Source of the DNA: Desulfotignum sp.
Lineage (GTDB): Bacteria > Desulfobacterota > Desulfobacteria > Desulfobacterales > Desulfobacteraceae
Assembly (NCBI GenBank): GCA_011390695.1
Contig: JAABRW010000457.1
Coordinates: 1 to 8,345 of the forward strand
Length of the DNA: 8,345 nucleotides
Direction: 5' to 3'
Numbering within the stretch: position 1 is the stretch's first letter; each line of letters opens with the position of its first letter. Shown here piece by piece: positions 1 through 7,125 of this stretch. The notes under the pieces are model-generated. The model was not told the DNA's origin. It made no database searches and was given only the letters and a program-made list of their open reading frames with translations. The position numbers and the translations under genes are program-made.

Positions 1-15
1 TGCCTTTTTTCCCAT
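1..15 (-). CDS. Start of a minus-strand gene, cut by the left window edge
   Basis: Only the first five codons are inside the window, reading M-G-K-K-A. The start is supported by a full AAGGAG Shine-Dalgarno sequence (minus strand, 27 to 22) with an ideal 6-base spacer before the ATG at 15. The product cannot be identified from five residues. It lies on the same strand as the LPS operon and about 215 bases beyond the kinase stop, so it could be the next gene in the unit or have its own promoter in the intergenic region. The call rests on the ribosome binding site alone. Confidence 0.5.
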
Positions 16-230
16 CTTCTTCTCCTTTTTAAAAAAAATTACGGGTCATTAAAAAACAGCGTTCCACCTTCTAATGCTTGGATAATCAGTTTAATCACAC
101 ATGGATGTATCCTTGACACGTGCCGGTGTCAAGGATTTTTGCAGATAAACACGATTTGCCGGGTGTTTTTTTTGTTGCATTTTCCGTCTCATGAAAATGA
201 GTGCCGTCATTCTTATGGATTAAAAACAGG
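16..230. other. Intergenic region between the LPS kinase and the left-edge gene
   Basis: About 215 bases without a convincing gene. It is AT-rich and contains the perfect inverted repeat at 109-136 and a weaker AT-rich dyad (147-152 with 163-168) followed by a run of T on the plus strand. No clear rho-independent terminator in the operon direction (minus strand) follows the kinase stop. A short minus-strand frame running from 292 to 95 overlaps the kinase end out of frame and is not believed to be a gene. Confidence 0.6.
109..136. repeat. Perfect 11-bp inverted repeat (hairpin or operator)
   Basis: The arms ATCCTTGACAC (109-119) and GTGTCAAGGAT (126-136) are exactly complementary and separated by six bases, GTGCCG. 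Read on the plus strand the hairpin runs into TTTTT (136-140), like a weak intrinsic terminator. Read on the minus strand, the direction of all genes here, no U-tract follows. The minus strand also reads TTGACA (132 to 127), then a 17-base spacer and TACATC (109 to 104), which matches a sigma-70 -10 box at only 3 of 6 positions. The dyad could therefore be a terminator stem, or an operator over the -35 of the left-edge gene. The sequence alone does not decide. Confidence 0.6.
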
Positions 231-926
231 TCATAGCGCTTCCAGCCTCTGAAGAAAACGTGCCTGGAGCGCTGGTGGGATATTATAAACAATATCCTTT
301 TTCAACCCACGGACATCCCTTGTTTTAACCCGGTTCACCTGATACCAGGTGATGGGTTTGATATCATCCAGATCCAGCAGACAGACCCTGTCACCCTTAA
401 AAATCAGATTTGACATTCGTATGTCCCCATGGATAAAACCGATTTTCTTGATTTGCCTGATCAGTTCCAGGACCAAATCAATTCCCTGCTCCACGCGATC
501 AGGGGCGTTGATATTTTGTTTAAAATAGTCTTCACCCATGATACCTTCAACGTACTCGTATAAGAAAAATGACTTGCCCCGCAAAAGACCGATCCGTGTT
601 TCAACAAAGGCCACAGGGGAGGGGACCCAGATGTGATTGTCCAATAAAATTTTTGACATCGCCCAATTTTTGGCGGCCCGGGTGGGTCTGAAATACCGTC
701 TCAAGCGGTGCCAAACAGATTTATAATTATGGCGTTTGATGACAATTTTTTGCCCATCCATTGCAACAATGCCCAGGGTGCTTTTAAAATTATTTTGAAT
801 GATATGCGTCTGTGGGTTGTCTAAAAACTGATCAGGGTCATTCAATAAAACCGTCATGTTGTCTGTCATGAACTGATGCCTGCACCGGATATATATTGAA
901 AAAGTCCTTTTATGATATTCCTCCAT
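231..926 (-). CDS. LPS core kinase, WaaP / Kdo-kinase (RIO-like) family
   Basis: A protein of 231 residues with a small eukaryotic-type kinase fold, expected to transfer phosphate from ATP to a heptose or Kdo of the LPS inner core at the cytoplasmic face. Visible motifs are the ATP-binding lysine in IVIK (K64), the catalytic loop HGDIRMSN (H166, D168, N173) and the metal-binding LLDLDD (D185, D187). The basic stretch at 66-86 followed by an RAAKNW-type helix is usual in this group. All key residues are present, so it should be active. The start at 926 follows a G-rich stretch and gives a natural N-terminus (MEEYHKRTF). An in-frame ATG at 947 lies only four bases after the upstream stop and could be used by coupling. 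Longer versions overlap the glycosyltransferase. It is last in the operon. Whether the acceptor is heptose (WaaP) or Kdo (KdkA) cannot be told. Confidence 0.85.
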   Translation of the reverse strand: MEEYHKRTFSIYIRCRHQFMTDNMTVLLNDPDQFLDNPQTHIIQNNFKSTLGIVAMDGQKIVIKRHNYKSVWHRLRRYFRPTRAAKNWAMSKILLDNHIWVPSPVAFVETRIGLLRGKSFFLYEYVEGIMGEDYFKQNINAPDRVEQGIDLVLELIRQIKKIGFIHGDIRMSNLIFKGDRVCLLDLDDIKPITWYQVNRVKTRDVRGLKKDIVYNIPPALQARFLQRLEAL

Positions 927-951
927 CCCCCCTATAAATACCTCCATAAAA

Positions 952-2061
952 TCATGCCGATGATTCACCTGACAACAGACGTTTATAAAATGTTTCATGG
1001 GTTTGGCCCACCCTTTCCCAGGTATAGGCCTGGGCTGTTTTTCTGGCATCTGTTCCCAGCCGGAATCGCTCCTCTTTTGAGCCCAGCTGATCCAAATAAA
1101 TGCCCAGATCCGCTTCTTTTTTCATCACCAGTCCATTTACATTATGATCAATCAGATCGGCCACGCCACAATTTTGGGTGACAATCACGGGCAATCCACA
1201 GGCCATTCCCTCCAGGATGCTCATGCCAAACGCTTCGGAAAGGGAGGGCAGAACCACCATATCTGCCAGGGCATAATAGGGTTTCATATCCTTTACCAGT
1301 CCTGTAAAAACCACTTTTTTTTCAAGGCCATGGGCTTTAATGAGACGTTTGTATTTACCCAGGTTGTCGCCTTTGCCCACCACAAACAGCCGCATATCCC
1401 CTTGAATGAAAGGCAGAATCCGATCCAGTCCTTTGCGCTGAAAAGCCGAGCCCACAAACAGAACCGCCAGTTCATTTTCCTGCAGATTGTTCTTTTTTCT
1501 GGCCTGTTCCCTGAGATGGCTAAGGGTCATGGGATCAAACTGGTCAATATCCACACCCGGTGGGATCGTGATCATGTGATGGGTTCGACCATAATATTTT
1601 TCCACATCCCTTGAGACCTCCTGGGACACCGAAACCAGCCAGGGAGATTTCATCTGGCGTTTCTCAAGCCAGAGATACAAAAGGCTCCTCAAACTCAAAT
1701 ATTTTTGATCCAGCCGTTTTAAAAAAGAATATTTTTCCAACCCCTGGCAATAGGTCAGGCTGTGCAAGGTTAAAATCTTTTGCCGATAGTTTCGCTCATG
1801 GGAATGGACAATATCATAGGCCTGTGTGGAAACCAATTTATCTGTTTCCCGGATAAAAGAGAGGGTGTTCAAAACACTTGAGAAACCATAACGGGAAATG
1901 ACCGGATGGAAAGTGATCCCATTTAAAAGGGTTTGATCACAGGTGCAGGCATATACATGGACGTTGTGTCCCTTTCGGGTTAAAGCTTTGGCAAGCTCCA
2001 CCACATATCGTTCCTTGCCCCCGGACCGGTTAAATCGTTTGACCAGAAAAGCAATTTTCAT
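952..2061 (-). CDS. Family 4 glycosyltransferase (GT-B fold), WaaG-like core sugar transferase
   Basis: A cytoplasmic GT-B enzyme of 369 residues that probably transfers a hexose from a nucleotide sugar to the LPS core. The N-terminus MKIAFLVKRF with a following SGG loop (13-15) is the typical acceptor-domain opening. The C-terminal nucleotide-sugar domain has FVGSAFQRKGLD (202-213) and an intact E-x7-E motif, E276 and E284, in SEAFGMSILEG. The start at 2061 fits the family N-terminus best, but no good ribosome binding site precedes it. In-frame ATGs lie at 2076 and 2100; the one at 2100 overlaps the stop of the ligase gene as ATGA, a common coupling arrangement, so a start 13 codons earlier is quite possible. 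The kinase follows after a short gap. It resembles WaaG (glucosyltransferase I), but the donor and linkage are not predictable here. Confidence 0.88.
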   Translation of the reverse strand: MKIAFLVKRFNRSGGKERYVVELAKALTRKGHNVHVYACTCDQTLLNGITFHPVISRYGFSSVLNTLSFIRETDKLVSTQAYDIVHSHERNYRQKILTLHSLTYCQGLEKYSFLKRLDQKYLSLRSLLYLWLEKRQMKSPWLVSVSQEVSRDVEKYYGRTHHMITIPPGVDIDQFDPMTLSHLREQARKKNNLQENELAVLFVGSAFQRKGLDRILPFIQGDMRLFVVGKGDNLGKYKRLIKAHGLEKKVVFTGLVKDMKPYYALADMVVLPSLSEAFGMSILEGMACGLPVIVTQNCGVADLIDHNVNGLVMKKEADLGIYLDQLGSKEERFRLGTDARKTAQAYTWERVGQTHETFYKRLLSGESSA

Positions 2062-2096
2062 ATGATTTTTCGTCATTATGAGTTTGTTTGAAAAGT

Positions 2097-3359
2097 TCAT
2101 GCCAAATGCGTTCCCTGGGCCGGGCCTGAGTCTTGATTCTCTTCTTTGGGTGAACTGCTTACCGAAAGCAGGGCGCTGCACCAGATCATTAGGAATCTTC
2201 CTTCTGAAAAAGTTGTAAAATGTGCGCTGAACATACTGGTGGCACACCAGGCAAGCAAGATTCCTATTCCCAATGTATAAAAATGTCCTTTAACCGGCTG
2301 CCTGAAAAAAGAAAAGATAAACAATAAAAAAATTATCAATCCGAAAATGCCGTATTCAACCAGAATTCGGAGATATTGATTGTGGGGATCCTTCACCGGC
2401 TCTCCCTGCCACCCTTTCCTCCCGGACACCTGCTTCTTATACGCGGTCTCAAATCCACTGGTACCATAGCCCAAAACAGGATGTTCGAATTTTTTGAGCA
2501 GGTCAAAGGTGTTTTTCCACATGACCACGCGAATCCCCATGGAGGTCACCTCAGGTGACTGTTCATAGGTTTTTATCTCCTCTATTCCCAAGAGCACCCT
2601 TTTTTTGGCAACAGGAGATGCCAGGAGCAGGGCAAGGATCACCAAGGGGGCCAGCATAAGTATCACCCACCTTATTTTCTTTTGAATTCCAAAAAAAATA
2701 AAGGTCATGATCAAGACCATTAAAACCAGGTATCCACTTCTGCCCGGTGTGACCATAAGGATATTCAGGAACAGCACCCCTGCGGATATCTTGAGGAGCC
2801 AGGAAGGGATAACTTCCCGGGAAAAGGGAAATCGCACCAGGACAAGACAGGCAAACATAGCCACGGAAAAGAGCATACCCTGGGTAGCATGGTTACCCAC
2901 AACAATGCCTGCAGATTGGTGTCTACCCACATCCAATGCATGACAGGCAAAGGAAATCAATGCAGTAAGGGCCATCAACACAATAAAAATACTGACCATC
3001 CGCTGTTTCCACAGAGAATCGTTGTATGCGCTGGCCACCAGAGGCACCAGCAACAGTTTGCGCCAGCTTCTCCACATATCCAGGCTTTCTGAGAACGATG
3101 CTGCACTGTAAAGAACCCCCAGACTGACCAGGGCATATAAAACCAGGGCCATGACCACCATGGGTTGGTGAATTGCTGCCAAAACTCTCTGGCGAAGCTG
3201 TTTAAAGCAGAGAAAGCAGAGAAAAACCAGGACTTCAACGATAACGGTTGCTGCTGTGGAAAAAATCAGTGCGGTCATCTCCAGAAGAATTAAGCTTCGA
3301 ACCAGAGTCAGGGGATCAAGTGTTTGAATCCCCACTTTTAAGGCTTTAAGGTCAACCAT
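2097..3359 (-). CDS. waaL: O-antigen ligase / polymerase family membrane protein (WaaL-like)
   Basis: A polytopic inner-membrane protein of 420 residues with about 11-12 hydrophobic segments spread over residues 15-250 and 334-402. Between them is a large hydrophilic loop (about 250-333) expected to face the periplasm. That loop ends in DPHNQYLRILVEYG (324-337), the hallmark of the Wzy_C/WaaL family, with the conserved histidine H326. R207 in TPGRSGYL and R277 are candidates for the conserved arginines that bind undecaprenyl-pyrophosphate-linked glycan. The likely job is transfer of O-antigen from its lipid carrier to the finished lipid A-core. Placement among core genes favours ligase over Wzy polymerase, which has a similar fold. 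The start at 3359 has GAGG four bases upstream and overlaps the previous gene by eight bases (ATGGTTGA). Family assignment is strong; ligase versus polymerase rests on context. Confidence 0.82.
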   Translation of the reverse strand: MVDLKALKVGIQTLDPLTLVRSLILLEMTALIFSTAATVIVEVLVFLCFLCFKQLRQRVLAAIHQPMVVMALVLYALVSLGVLYSAASFSESLDMWRSWRKLLLVPLVASAYNDSLWKQRMVSIFIVLMALTALISFACHALDVGRHQSAGIVVGNHATQGMLFSVAMFACLVLVRFPFSREVIPSWLLKISAGVLFLNILMVTPGRSGYLVLMVLIMTFIFFGIQKKIRWVILMLAPLVILALLLASPVAKKRVLLGIEEIKTYEQSPEVTSMGIRVVMWKNTFDLLKKFEHPVLGYGTSGFETAYKKQVSGRKGWQGEPVKDPHNQYLRILVEYGIFGLIIFLLFIFSFFRQPVKGHFYTLGIGILLAWCATSMFSAHFTTFSEGRFLMIWCSALLSVSSSPKEENQDSGPAQGTHLA

Positions 3360-4092
3360 TTTTCCTCAAATCAATTCCCATCAAGGGATATAGATACTTT
3401 CTTCTGATGATTTTTACCTGCCAACCCAATTGATCCATAAAGGTTCCCCGTTCCAGGGTCTGGATGCTGGAGGGAAACAGGCCGGTGTGGGACCCCTGAT
3501 TCACAAGGGTCGGATCCAGCCAGAAAATGGGAATCTTCTCGTCAGCCGTAATTTGGTCAATCAAGTGATCGGCGGGCTGATCAAACCCGTTTTTTTTGAT
3601 CCATGCCACCATTTTTTCGGCTGTTTTTCGGTTGATCCAGTAGGAGTCCGCTGCCCTCACAAGTTCGGCCGGGTAAAGCAGTCTGTTTTTTTGTTTTTTG
3701 GTCCAGGGTACATAAAGAGCACACCCGCTGCCCAGGCTGATATATCCGGTTTCTGACCCATTTTCATGAAACTCTTCTATACACTTTTGGGAAAGGGTTT
3801 TAAAATTTTTCAGATCCATGAGCACATCATCCTCAAACACAAATCCGCCCTTGCTTGACCCCTGGGCAATCAGCTCCCACGCCCGAATATGTTTCAAGGC
3901 GCAGGAAATGGCTGCGCCACTGAGATTGCCCCGGTATTGGTAGAATTCCAGAAGTTCCGGGGTAAGGTCTTCTTTGTCATGGTCCAGGACCCACTCAAAG
4001 GGTAGATCCAGTCTGGAAAATTGGTGGACAATGCTCTTTTCCCGATCCTCAAATCCTTTTTTTACATGAAGCACATAGCAGGTGTCTCTCAT
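3352..4092 (-). CDS. Family 25 glycosyltransferase (LPS glycosyltransferase)
   Basis: A cytoplasmic protein of 246 residues matching the GT25 layout (the family of Lex2B/LpsA/LgtB-type LPS galactosyl- and glucosyltransferases). Visible are the opening strand CYVLHVKKGFEDRE (5-18), the helix SCALKHIRAWE (63-73), then GGFVFEDDV (82-90) whose acidic triplet E87-D88-D89 is the metal and nucleotide-sugar site. Later come ADSYWI (148-153), PADHLID (173-179) and PTLVNQG-SHTG near the end, all usual for the family. The start at 4092 is chosen because the family fold begins at once and GGG lies five bases upstream. In-frame ATGs at 4149 and 4203 would add an unlike tail, and the latter overlaps the preceding gene. 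It is translated after the GT2 gene with a 77-base gap and overlaps the ligase start. It probably adds a hexose to the outer core; the exact sugar is unknown. Confidence 0.85.
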   Translation of the reverse strand: MRDTCYVLHVKKGFEDREKSIVHQFSRLDLPFEWVLDHDKEDLTPELLEFYQYRGNLSGAAISCALKHIRAWELIAQGSSKGGFVFEDDVLMDLKNFKTLSQKCIEEFHENGSETGYISLGSGCALYVPWTKKQKNRLLYPAELVRAADSYWINRKTAEKMVAWIKKNGFDQPADHLIDQITADEKIPIFWLDPTLVNQGSHTGLFPSSIQTLERGTFMDQLGWQVKIIRRKYLYPLMGIDLRKNG

Positions 4093-4169
4093 TTTTTCCC
4101 ATCCATCCGATAAGTTCCCTTGTCTGTCATCATGTTCTGAAGTACCCATGTGGGCACTGATCCCGAAAA

Positions 4170-4967
4170 TCAGTCCTCCTGGGTGATAATTCCGTTTTTG
4201 CATACAATCTGCCGTGACTTGATCTGCTCTTTGAGCAGACCCTCGTTTATTTCCATGCGGTCTCTGTCATTTTCTTCATGCCAGAGATGAAAGCAAATGG
4301 CCTTAAAAGGATGCCCCCGTCGCCTCAACCCCAGATTGAATAATCTCAGTGCAAGTTCTGAGTCTTCCCTTCCCCAGCCAATGAAATCCTGGTTAAATCC
4401 ATTGACAGCCAAAAGGTCTTCCTTGAAAAACCCCATGTTACAGCTTTTTATACCAGATAGTTTCGTGTTTTCCAAAGCCGGCCAAAAAGGGAGCCTCAGG
4501 AGATGGTGGGTATGGGAAATTTTATTTTTCATGCCGGCCAAAATTAAGGCCAGGGTCTGTTTGGTATTTTCAAATAAAAAGGTTTCAGACCACTCCTTTT
4601 CTACAAGCACCCTTTTCCCCTGAAAAAAGCAGCCGCTCTTTGCCAGCTTCAGGTGGTCTTCCACAAAATGAATCTCGGGAATACAGTCCCCGTCCAGGGA
4701 GATGATATATTCTCCCGTGGTTTCCTTGATGGCAAGATTTCTGGCCCTGGCTGCCCTGAACCCTTTATCCTTCTGCCAGACATGTACCATGCGGCAGGAA
4801 CCAGCCTGGGCAATGAGCTGTTTAACAAGATCCCTTGTCTCGAAGGAAGAGCCATCGTCTGCAATCACAATTTCATCTGGTACCCGTGTCTGACCCAAAA
4901 GCCCCTGAACCACACGCTTCAAGGCCCCAGGCCGGTTATAGGTGGTGATGATAACCGAAGCGTTCAT
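4170..4967 (-). CDS. Family 2 glycosyltransferase with galactosyltransferase-type C-terminal motif
   Basis: A soluble GT-A enzyme of 265 residues. The N-terminal half has the family 2 opening SVIITTYNRP (4-13), the nucleotide-binding ADDGS (36-40) and the metal-binding DxD as LDGDC (D92 and D94). The C-terminal half carries the motif SCNMGFFKEDLLAVNGFNQ (175-193) with GWGREDSEL (197-205), as in the Glyco_transf_7C region of galactosyltransferases, where the E/D-D pair is the likely catalytic base region, and then two histidines (H228, H230). The start at 4967 overlaps the preceding heptosyltransferase stop as ATGA, and a strong GGAGGGG lies five bases upstream, so the start is secure. Following the heptosyltransferases, it probably adds the first outer-core or branch sugar. 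The donor sugar cannot be deduced. Confidence 0.87.
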   Translation of the reverse strand: MNASVIITTYNRPGALKRVVQGLLGQTRVPDEIVIADDGSSFETRDLVKQLIAQAGSCRMVHVWQKDKGFRAARARNLAIKETTGEYIISLDGDCIPEIHFVEDHLKLAKSGCFFQGKRVLVEKEWSETFLFENTKQTLALILAGMKNKISHTHHLLRLPFWPALENTKLSGIKSCNMGFFKEDLLAVNGFNQDFIGWGREDSELALRLFNLGLRRRGHPFKAICFHLWHEENDRDRMEINEGLLKEQIKSRQIVCKNGIITQED

Positions 4968-6031
4968 GGTTGCCCCTCCACAAGCGTTGCAATGCCTTCC
5001 ATGACCCTTTCAACAGATATTTGTTCCATACATTCCATGGATGTGGGGCAGTGCCGTTTAAAACAGGGGCTGCAACCGATTCCCGTTCTGACAACTTTGC
5101 TGTTACTTCCATAGGGTCCTGTCCGCCAGGGTGCGGTGGCACCGAAAATTGCCAAAACCTTAATCCCGACTGCCGCCCCTAAATGCATGGGGCCGGTATC
5201 TGTTGTGACCAGGAGAAAGGCCCGTTGAAAAAGGGCGGTCAGGGTCTTCAGGCTGGTGAGACCGGCCAGATTGATTCCAGGTTCCTTCATCGTGGATAAA
5301 ATGGCCTCCACCTCGTCTTGGTCATCTCTCCCCCCTGTGAACACAATTTGTGCGTTGTATCGATGTTTCAGCCTGTCTGCCAGATCGGCAAATTTTTGGT
5401 TGTGCCATAATTTTGTCTGCCAGGTGGCCTGGGGATTGATGCAGATGATGGGATCATTCTGGTCAATACCTGCCCGCGCTAAAAGAAAATCTAACGCCTG
5501 CCTCTCTTTTGGGGAGACAGCCAGATTATATGTCACTTCCCCCGTGGGAATACCCAGGTTTTCCAGCAGCATAAGCCCCCGTTTCAGGGCGTGGATCTCC
5601 ATGTTCACAGGAGGAATCCGCACATTATAGAATAAATGGCTGCTTTCCGCATGGGCCATGCCTTTGTCAAATCCGATTTTCTGTTTGCCCCTGGTCAGCA
5701 TGACCATGATGCCGCTTTTGAGCAGCCCCTGGAAATCCAGGACCATATCATATTCTGTATCCCGTAACTCCTTAATAAAAGCTAAGATGCTTTTAAAGGC
5801 CCGGTTGTAACGGGGTGAAAACAATTGTTGGATCCACAATTTCCGTTTGGACAGGATCACCCGATCCAGGGAGGGGTGGCCATAAATCATGTCAGCAGCT
5901 GCCTCTTCTACAAGCCAGGTGATCCGGGCGTTGGGAAACTGTCTGCGCAGGACATTCAACGCAGGCAGGGTATGGATCACATCCCCGATGGCACTCATTT
6001 TTATAATGAGAATATTGAGGGGCTTATCCAT
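4964..6031 (-). CDS. waaC: ADP-heptose:LPS heptosyltransferase I (WaaC-like, GT9)
   Basis: A GT-B enzyme of 355 residues that should transfer L-glycero-D-manno-heptose from ADP-heptose to Kdo of the Kdo2-lipid A acceptor at the cytoplasmic face of the inner membrane. The WaaC-type N-terminus is clear: ILIIKMSAIGDVIHTLPAL (7-25), with D17 at the position of the catalytic aspartate. The donor site is also clear, as TTDTGPMHLGAA (276-287) followed by FGATAPWRTGPYG (296-308). The NPQATWQTKLW segment (199-209) is usual. Near the end is a cysteine cluster C-x2-C-x4-C-x5-C (C320, C323, C328, C334), matched in the neighbouring WaaF-like protein. GGAG lies seven bases before the ATG, which overlaps the waaF stop by eight bases. 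WaaC rather than WaaF is chosen from the N-terminal and donor-site motifs. Confidence 0.9.
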   Translation of the reverse strand: MDKPLNILIIKMSAIGDVIHTLPALNVLRRQFPNARITWLVEEAAADMIYGHPSLDRVILSKRKLWIQQLFSPRYNRAFKSILAFIKELRDTEYDMVLDFQGLLKSGIMVMLTRGKQKIGFDKGMAHAESSHLFYNVRIPPVNMEIHALKRGLMLLENLGIPTGEVTYNLAVSPKERQALDFLLARAGIDQNDPIICINPQATWQTKLWHNQKFADLADRLKHRYNAQIVFTGGRDDQDEVEAILSTMKEPGINLAGLTSLKTLTALFQRAFLLVTTDTGPMHLGAAVGIKVLAIFGATAPWRTGPYGSNSKVVRTGIGCSPCFKRHCPTSMECMEQISVERVMEGIATLVEGQP

Positions 6032-7073
6032 GGAGGATCTCCAGGGCTTTTTCTACCACCCTCTCTACGGTAATTAAGGACATGCAACGATGATCAATGG
6101 GACATTCCGGTTTCATGCAGGGCGCACAAGGCACCGGCACCCGAAGGATACTGCTGTTGGTATTTGAGGGCGAGGTTGCAAGGGAATCCGTGGAGCCGAT
6201 AATGGCGATCTGATCAATGCCCAGTGCCGCTGCCGCATGCATGAGCCCTGAATCATTGGTAATGAAAAGGGAACAGGTTTCTATCAATGCAAATGCCATC
6301 CGAAGGCTTGTCTTGCCGGCGAGATTGATGCAGGAGTTGCCTGAGTCTTTGTTGATTTGACGGCCTAACGCCTCATCCGCAGGCCCCCCGAAAATAAGAA
6401 TTTTTACGCCCAGGAGGCTGGAAAGCCTCTGGGCCACCTGGGCATATCTTTGGGGAAACCATCTTTTGGCAGTACCGCCTGTGGCCCCGGGGTTAATGCC
6501 GATCACCGGCTTTGTCAGATCGATTGAATTTTCATGGAGAATTGCCAGGGCATTTTTTTTTTCAGCCAATGTAAGGAAAAGCTCTGTGTGCCTGCCGTCA
6601 GGGGCAAGGCCGGCACCTTTTAATATGCCGATATAGTAATCAATCAGATGTCTTTTTTTCAAAACCGGATCAAGCTTGATGCTGGGGTTGAGCAGAAGGG
6701 TTCTGGCATCGGTGTCATACCCGAGACGCTCTGGAATCCCGGCAAGAAAACTTAACAGTGCCGCTTCAAAGGCATTTTGCATTAAAATAGCCAGATCAAA
6801 CCCATGGGGTCTCAGATCCTTTGAAAGGCGCAGGGTCCCGATTCCCTTTTTATGGCGGCCCTGGTTTTCATACACAAGAATATCATCAATATAGGGGTTG
6901 TTTTCATACACAGGGATCACCCAGGGCTTGGCCAGAACAGTGATCCGGGCCTGGAGAAAATTCTTCCTCACCCCCCGGACCACCGGGGTGGTCATGATGG
7001 CATCCCCGACCCAGTTGGCAGCCCTGATCAATATCCGGGCCTCACAGCTGTCTTTAAGCCTTATTTTTTGCAT
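6024..7073 (-). CDS. waaF: ADP-heptose:LPS heptosyltransferase II (WaaF-like, GT9)
   Basis: A GT-B enzyme of 349 residues, about the length of Escherichia coli WaaF, expected to add the second heptose to heptose I of the inner core. The signature ILIRAANWVGDAIMTTP (14-30) is the WaaF form of the acceptor motif, with D24 at the catalytic position. NPGATGGTAKRWFP (194-207) and the donor-binding TNDSGLMHAAAALG (272-285) are intact. A cluster C-x2-C-x4-C-x5-C (C316, C319, C324, C330) lies near the end. The start at 7073 is chosen because the GT9 fold begins shortly after it and it sits 52 bases past the acyltransferase stop. A longer frame to 7304 would run through the end of that gene with unlike sequence. 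The ribosome binding site is weak (AAGAGA), so translation may depend on coupling to the upstream gene. Confidence 0.9.
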   Translation of the reverse strand: MQKIRLKDSCEARILIRAANWVGDAIMTTPVVRGVRKNFLQARITVLAKPWVIPVYENNPYIDDILVYENQGRHKKGIGTLRLSKDLRPHGFDLAILMQNAFEAALLSFLAGIPERLGYDTDARTLLLNPSIKLDPVLKKRHLIDYYIGILKGAGLAPDGRHTELFLTLAEKKNALAILHENSIDLTKPVIGINPGATGGTAKRWFPQRYAQVAQRLSSLLGVKILIFGGPADEALGRQINKDSGNSCINLAGKTSLRMAFALIETCSLFITNDSGLMHAAAALGIDQIAIIGSTDSLATSPSNTNSSILRVPVPCAPCMKPECPIDHRCMSLITVERVVEKALEILHG

Positions 7074-7125
7074 AATTTCTCTTGCTGCCAGGACAGCCAC
7101 TGGTTGGATGAAAAATTTAAAAAAC

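Noticed and set aside
147..173. Second plus-strand terminator-like dyad (147-152 with 163-168, then T-run)
   Set aside because: The stem is only six pairs, AT-rich and with a 10-base loop; no plus-strand gene is present to need it. Not listed as a separate feature.
95..292. Minus-strand 65-residue open frame overlapping the kinase end
   Set aside because: It overlaps the kinase out of frame, has no recognisable family and no clear ribosome binding site, and it spans the inverted repeat.
1144..1614. Plus-strand open frame of 156 residues
   Set aside because: It is antisense to the GT4 gene, which has clear catalytic motifs over the same bases; the translated sequence resembles no family.
2062..2247. 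Long N-terminal extension of the GT4 protein
   Set aside because: Most of it overlaps the ligase C-terminus out of frame; only the last part, from 2100, is a reasonable alternative start.
4653..5114. Plus-strand open frame of 153 residues
   Set aside because: It lies opposite the GT2 and waaC genes across a well-supported gene junction, and its translation shows no domain.
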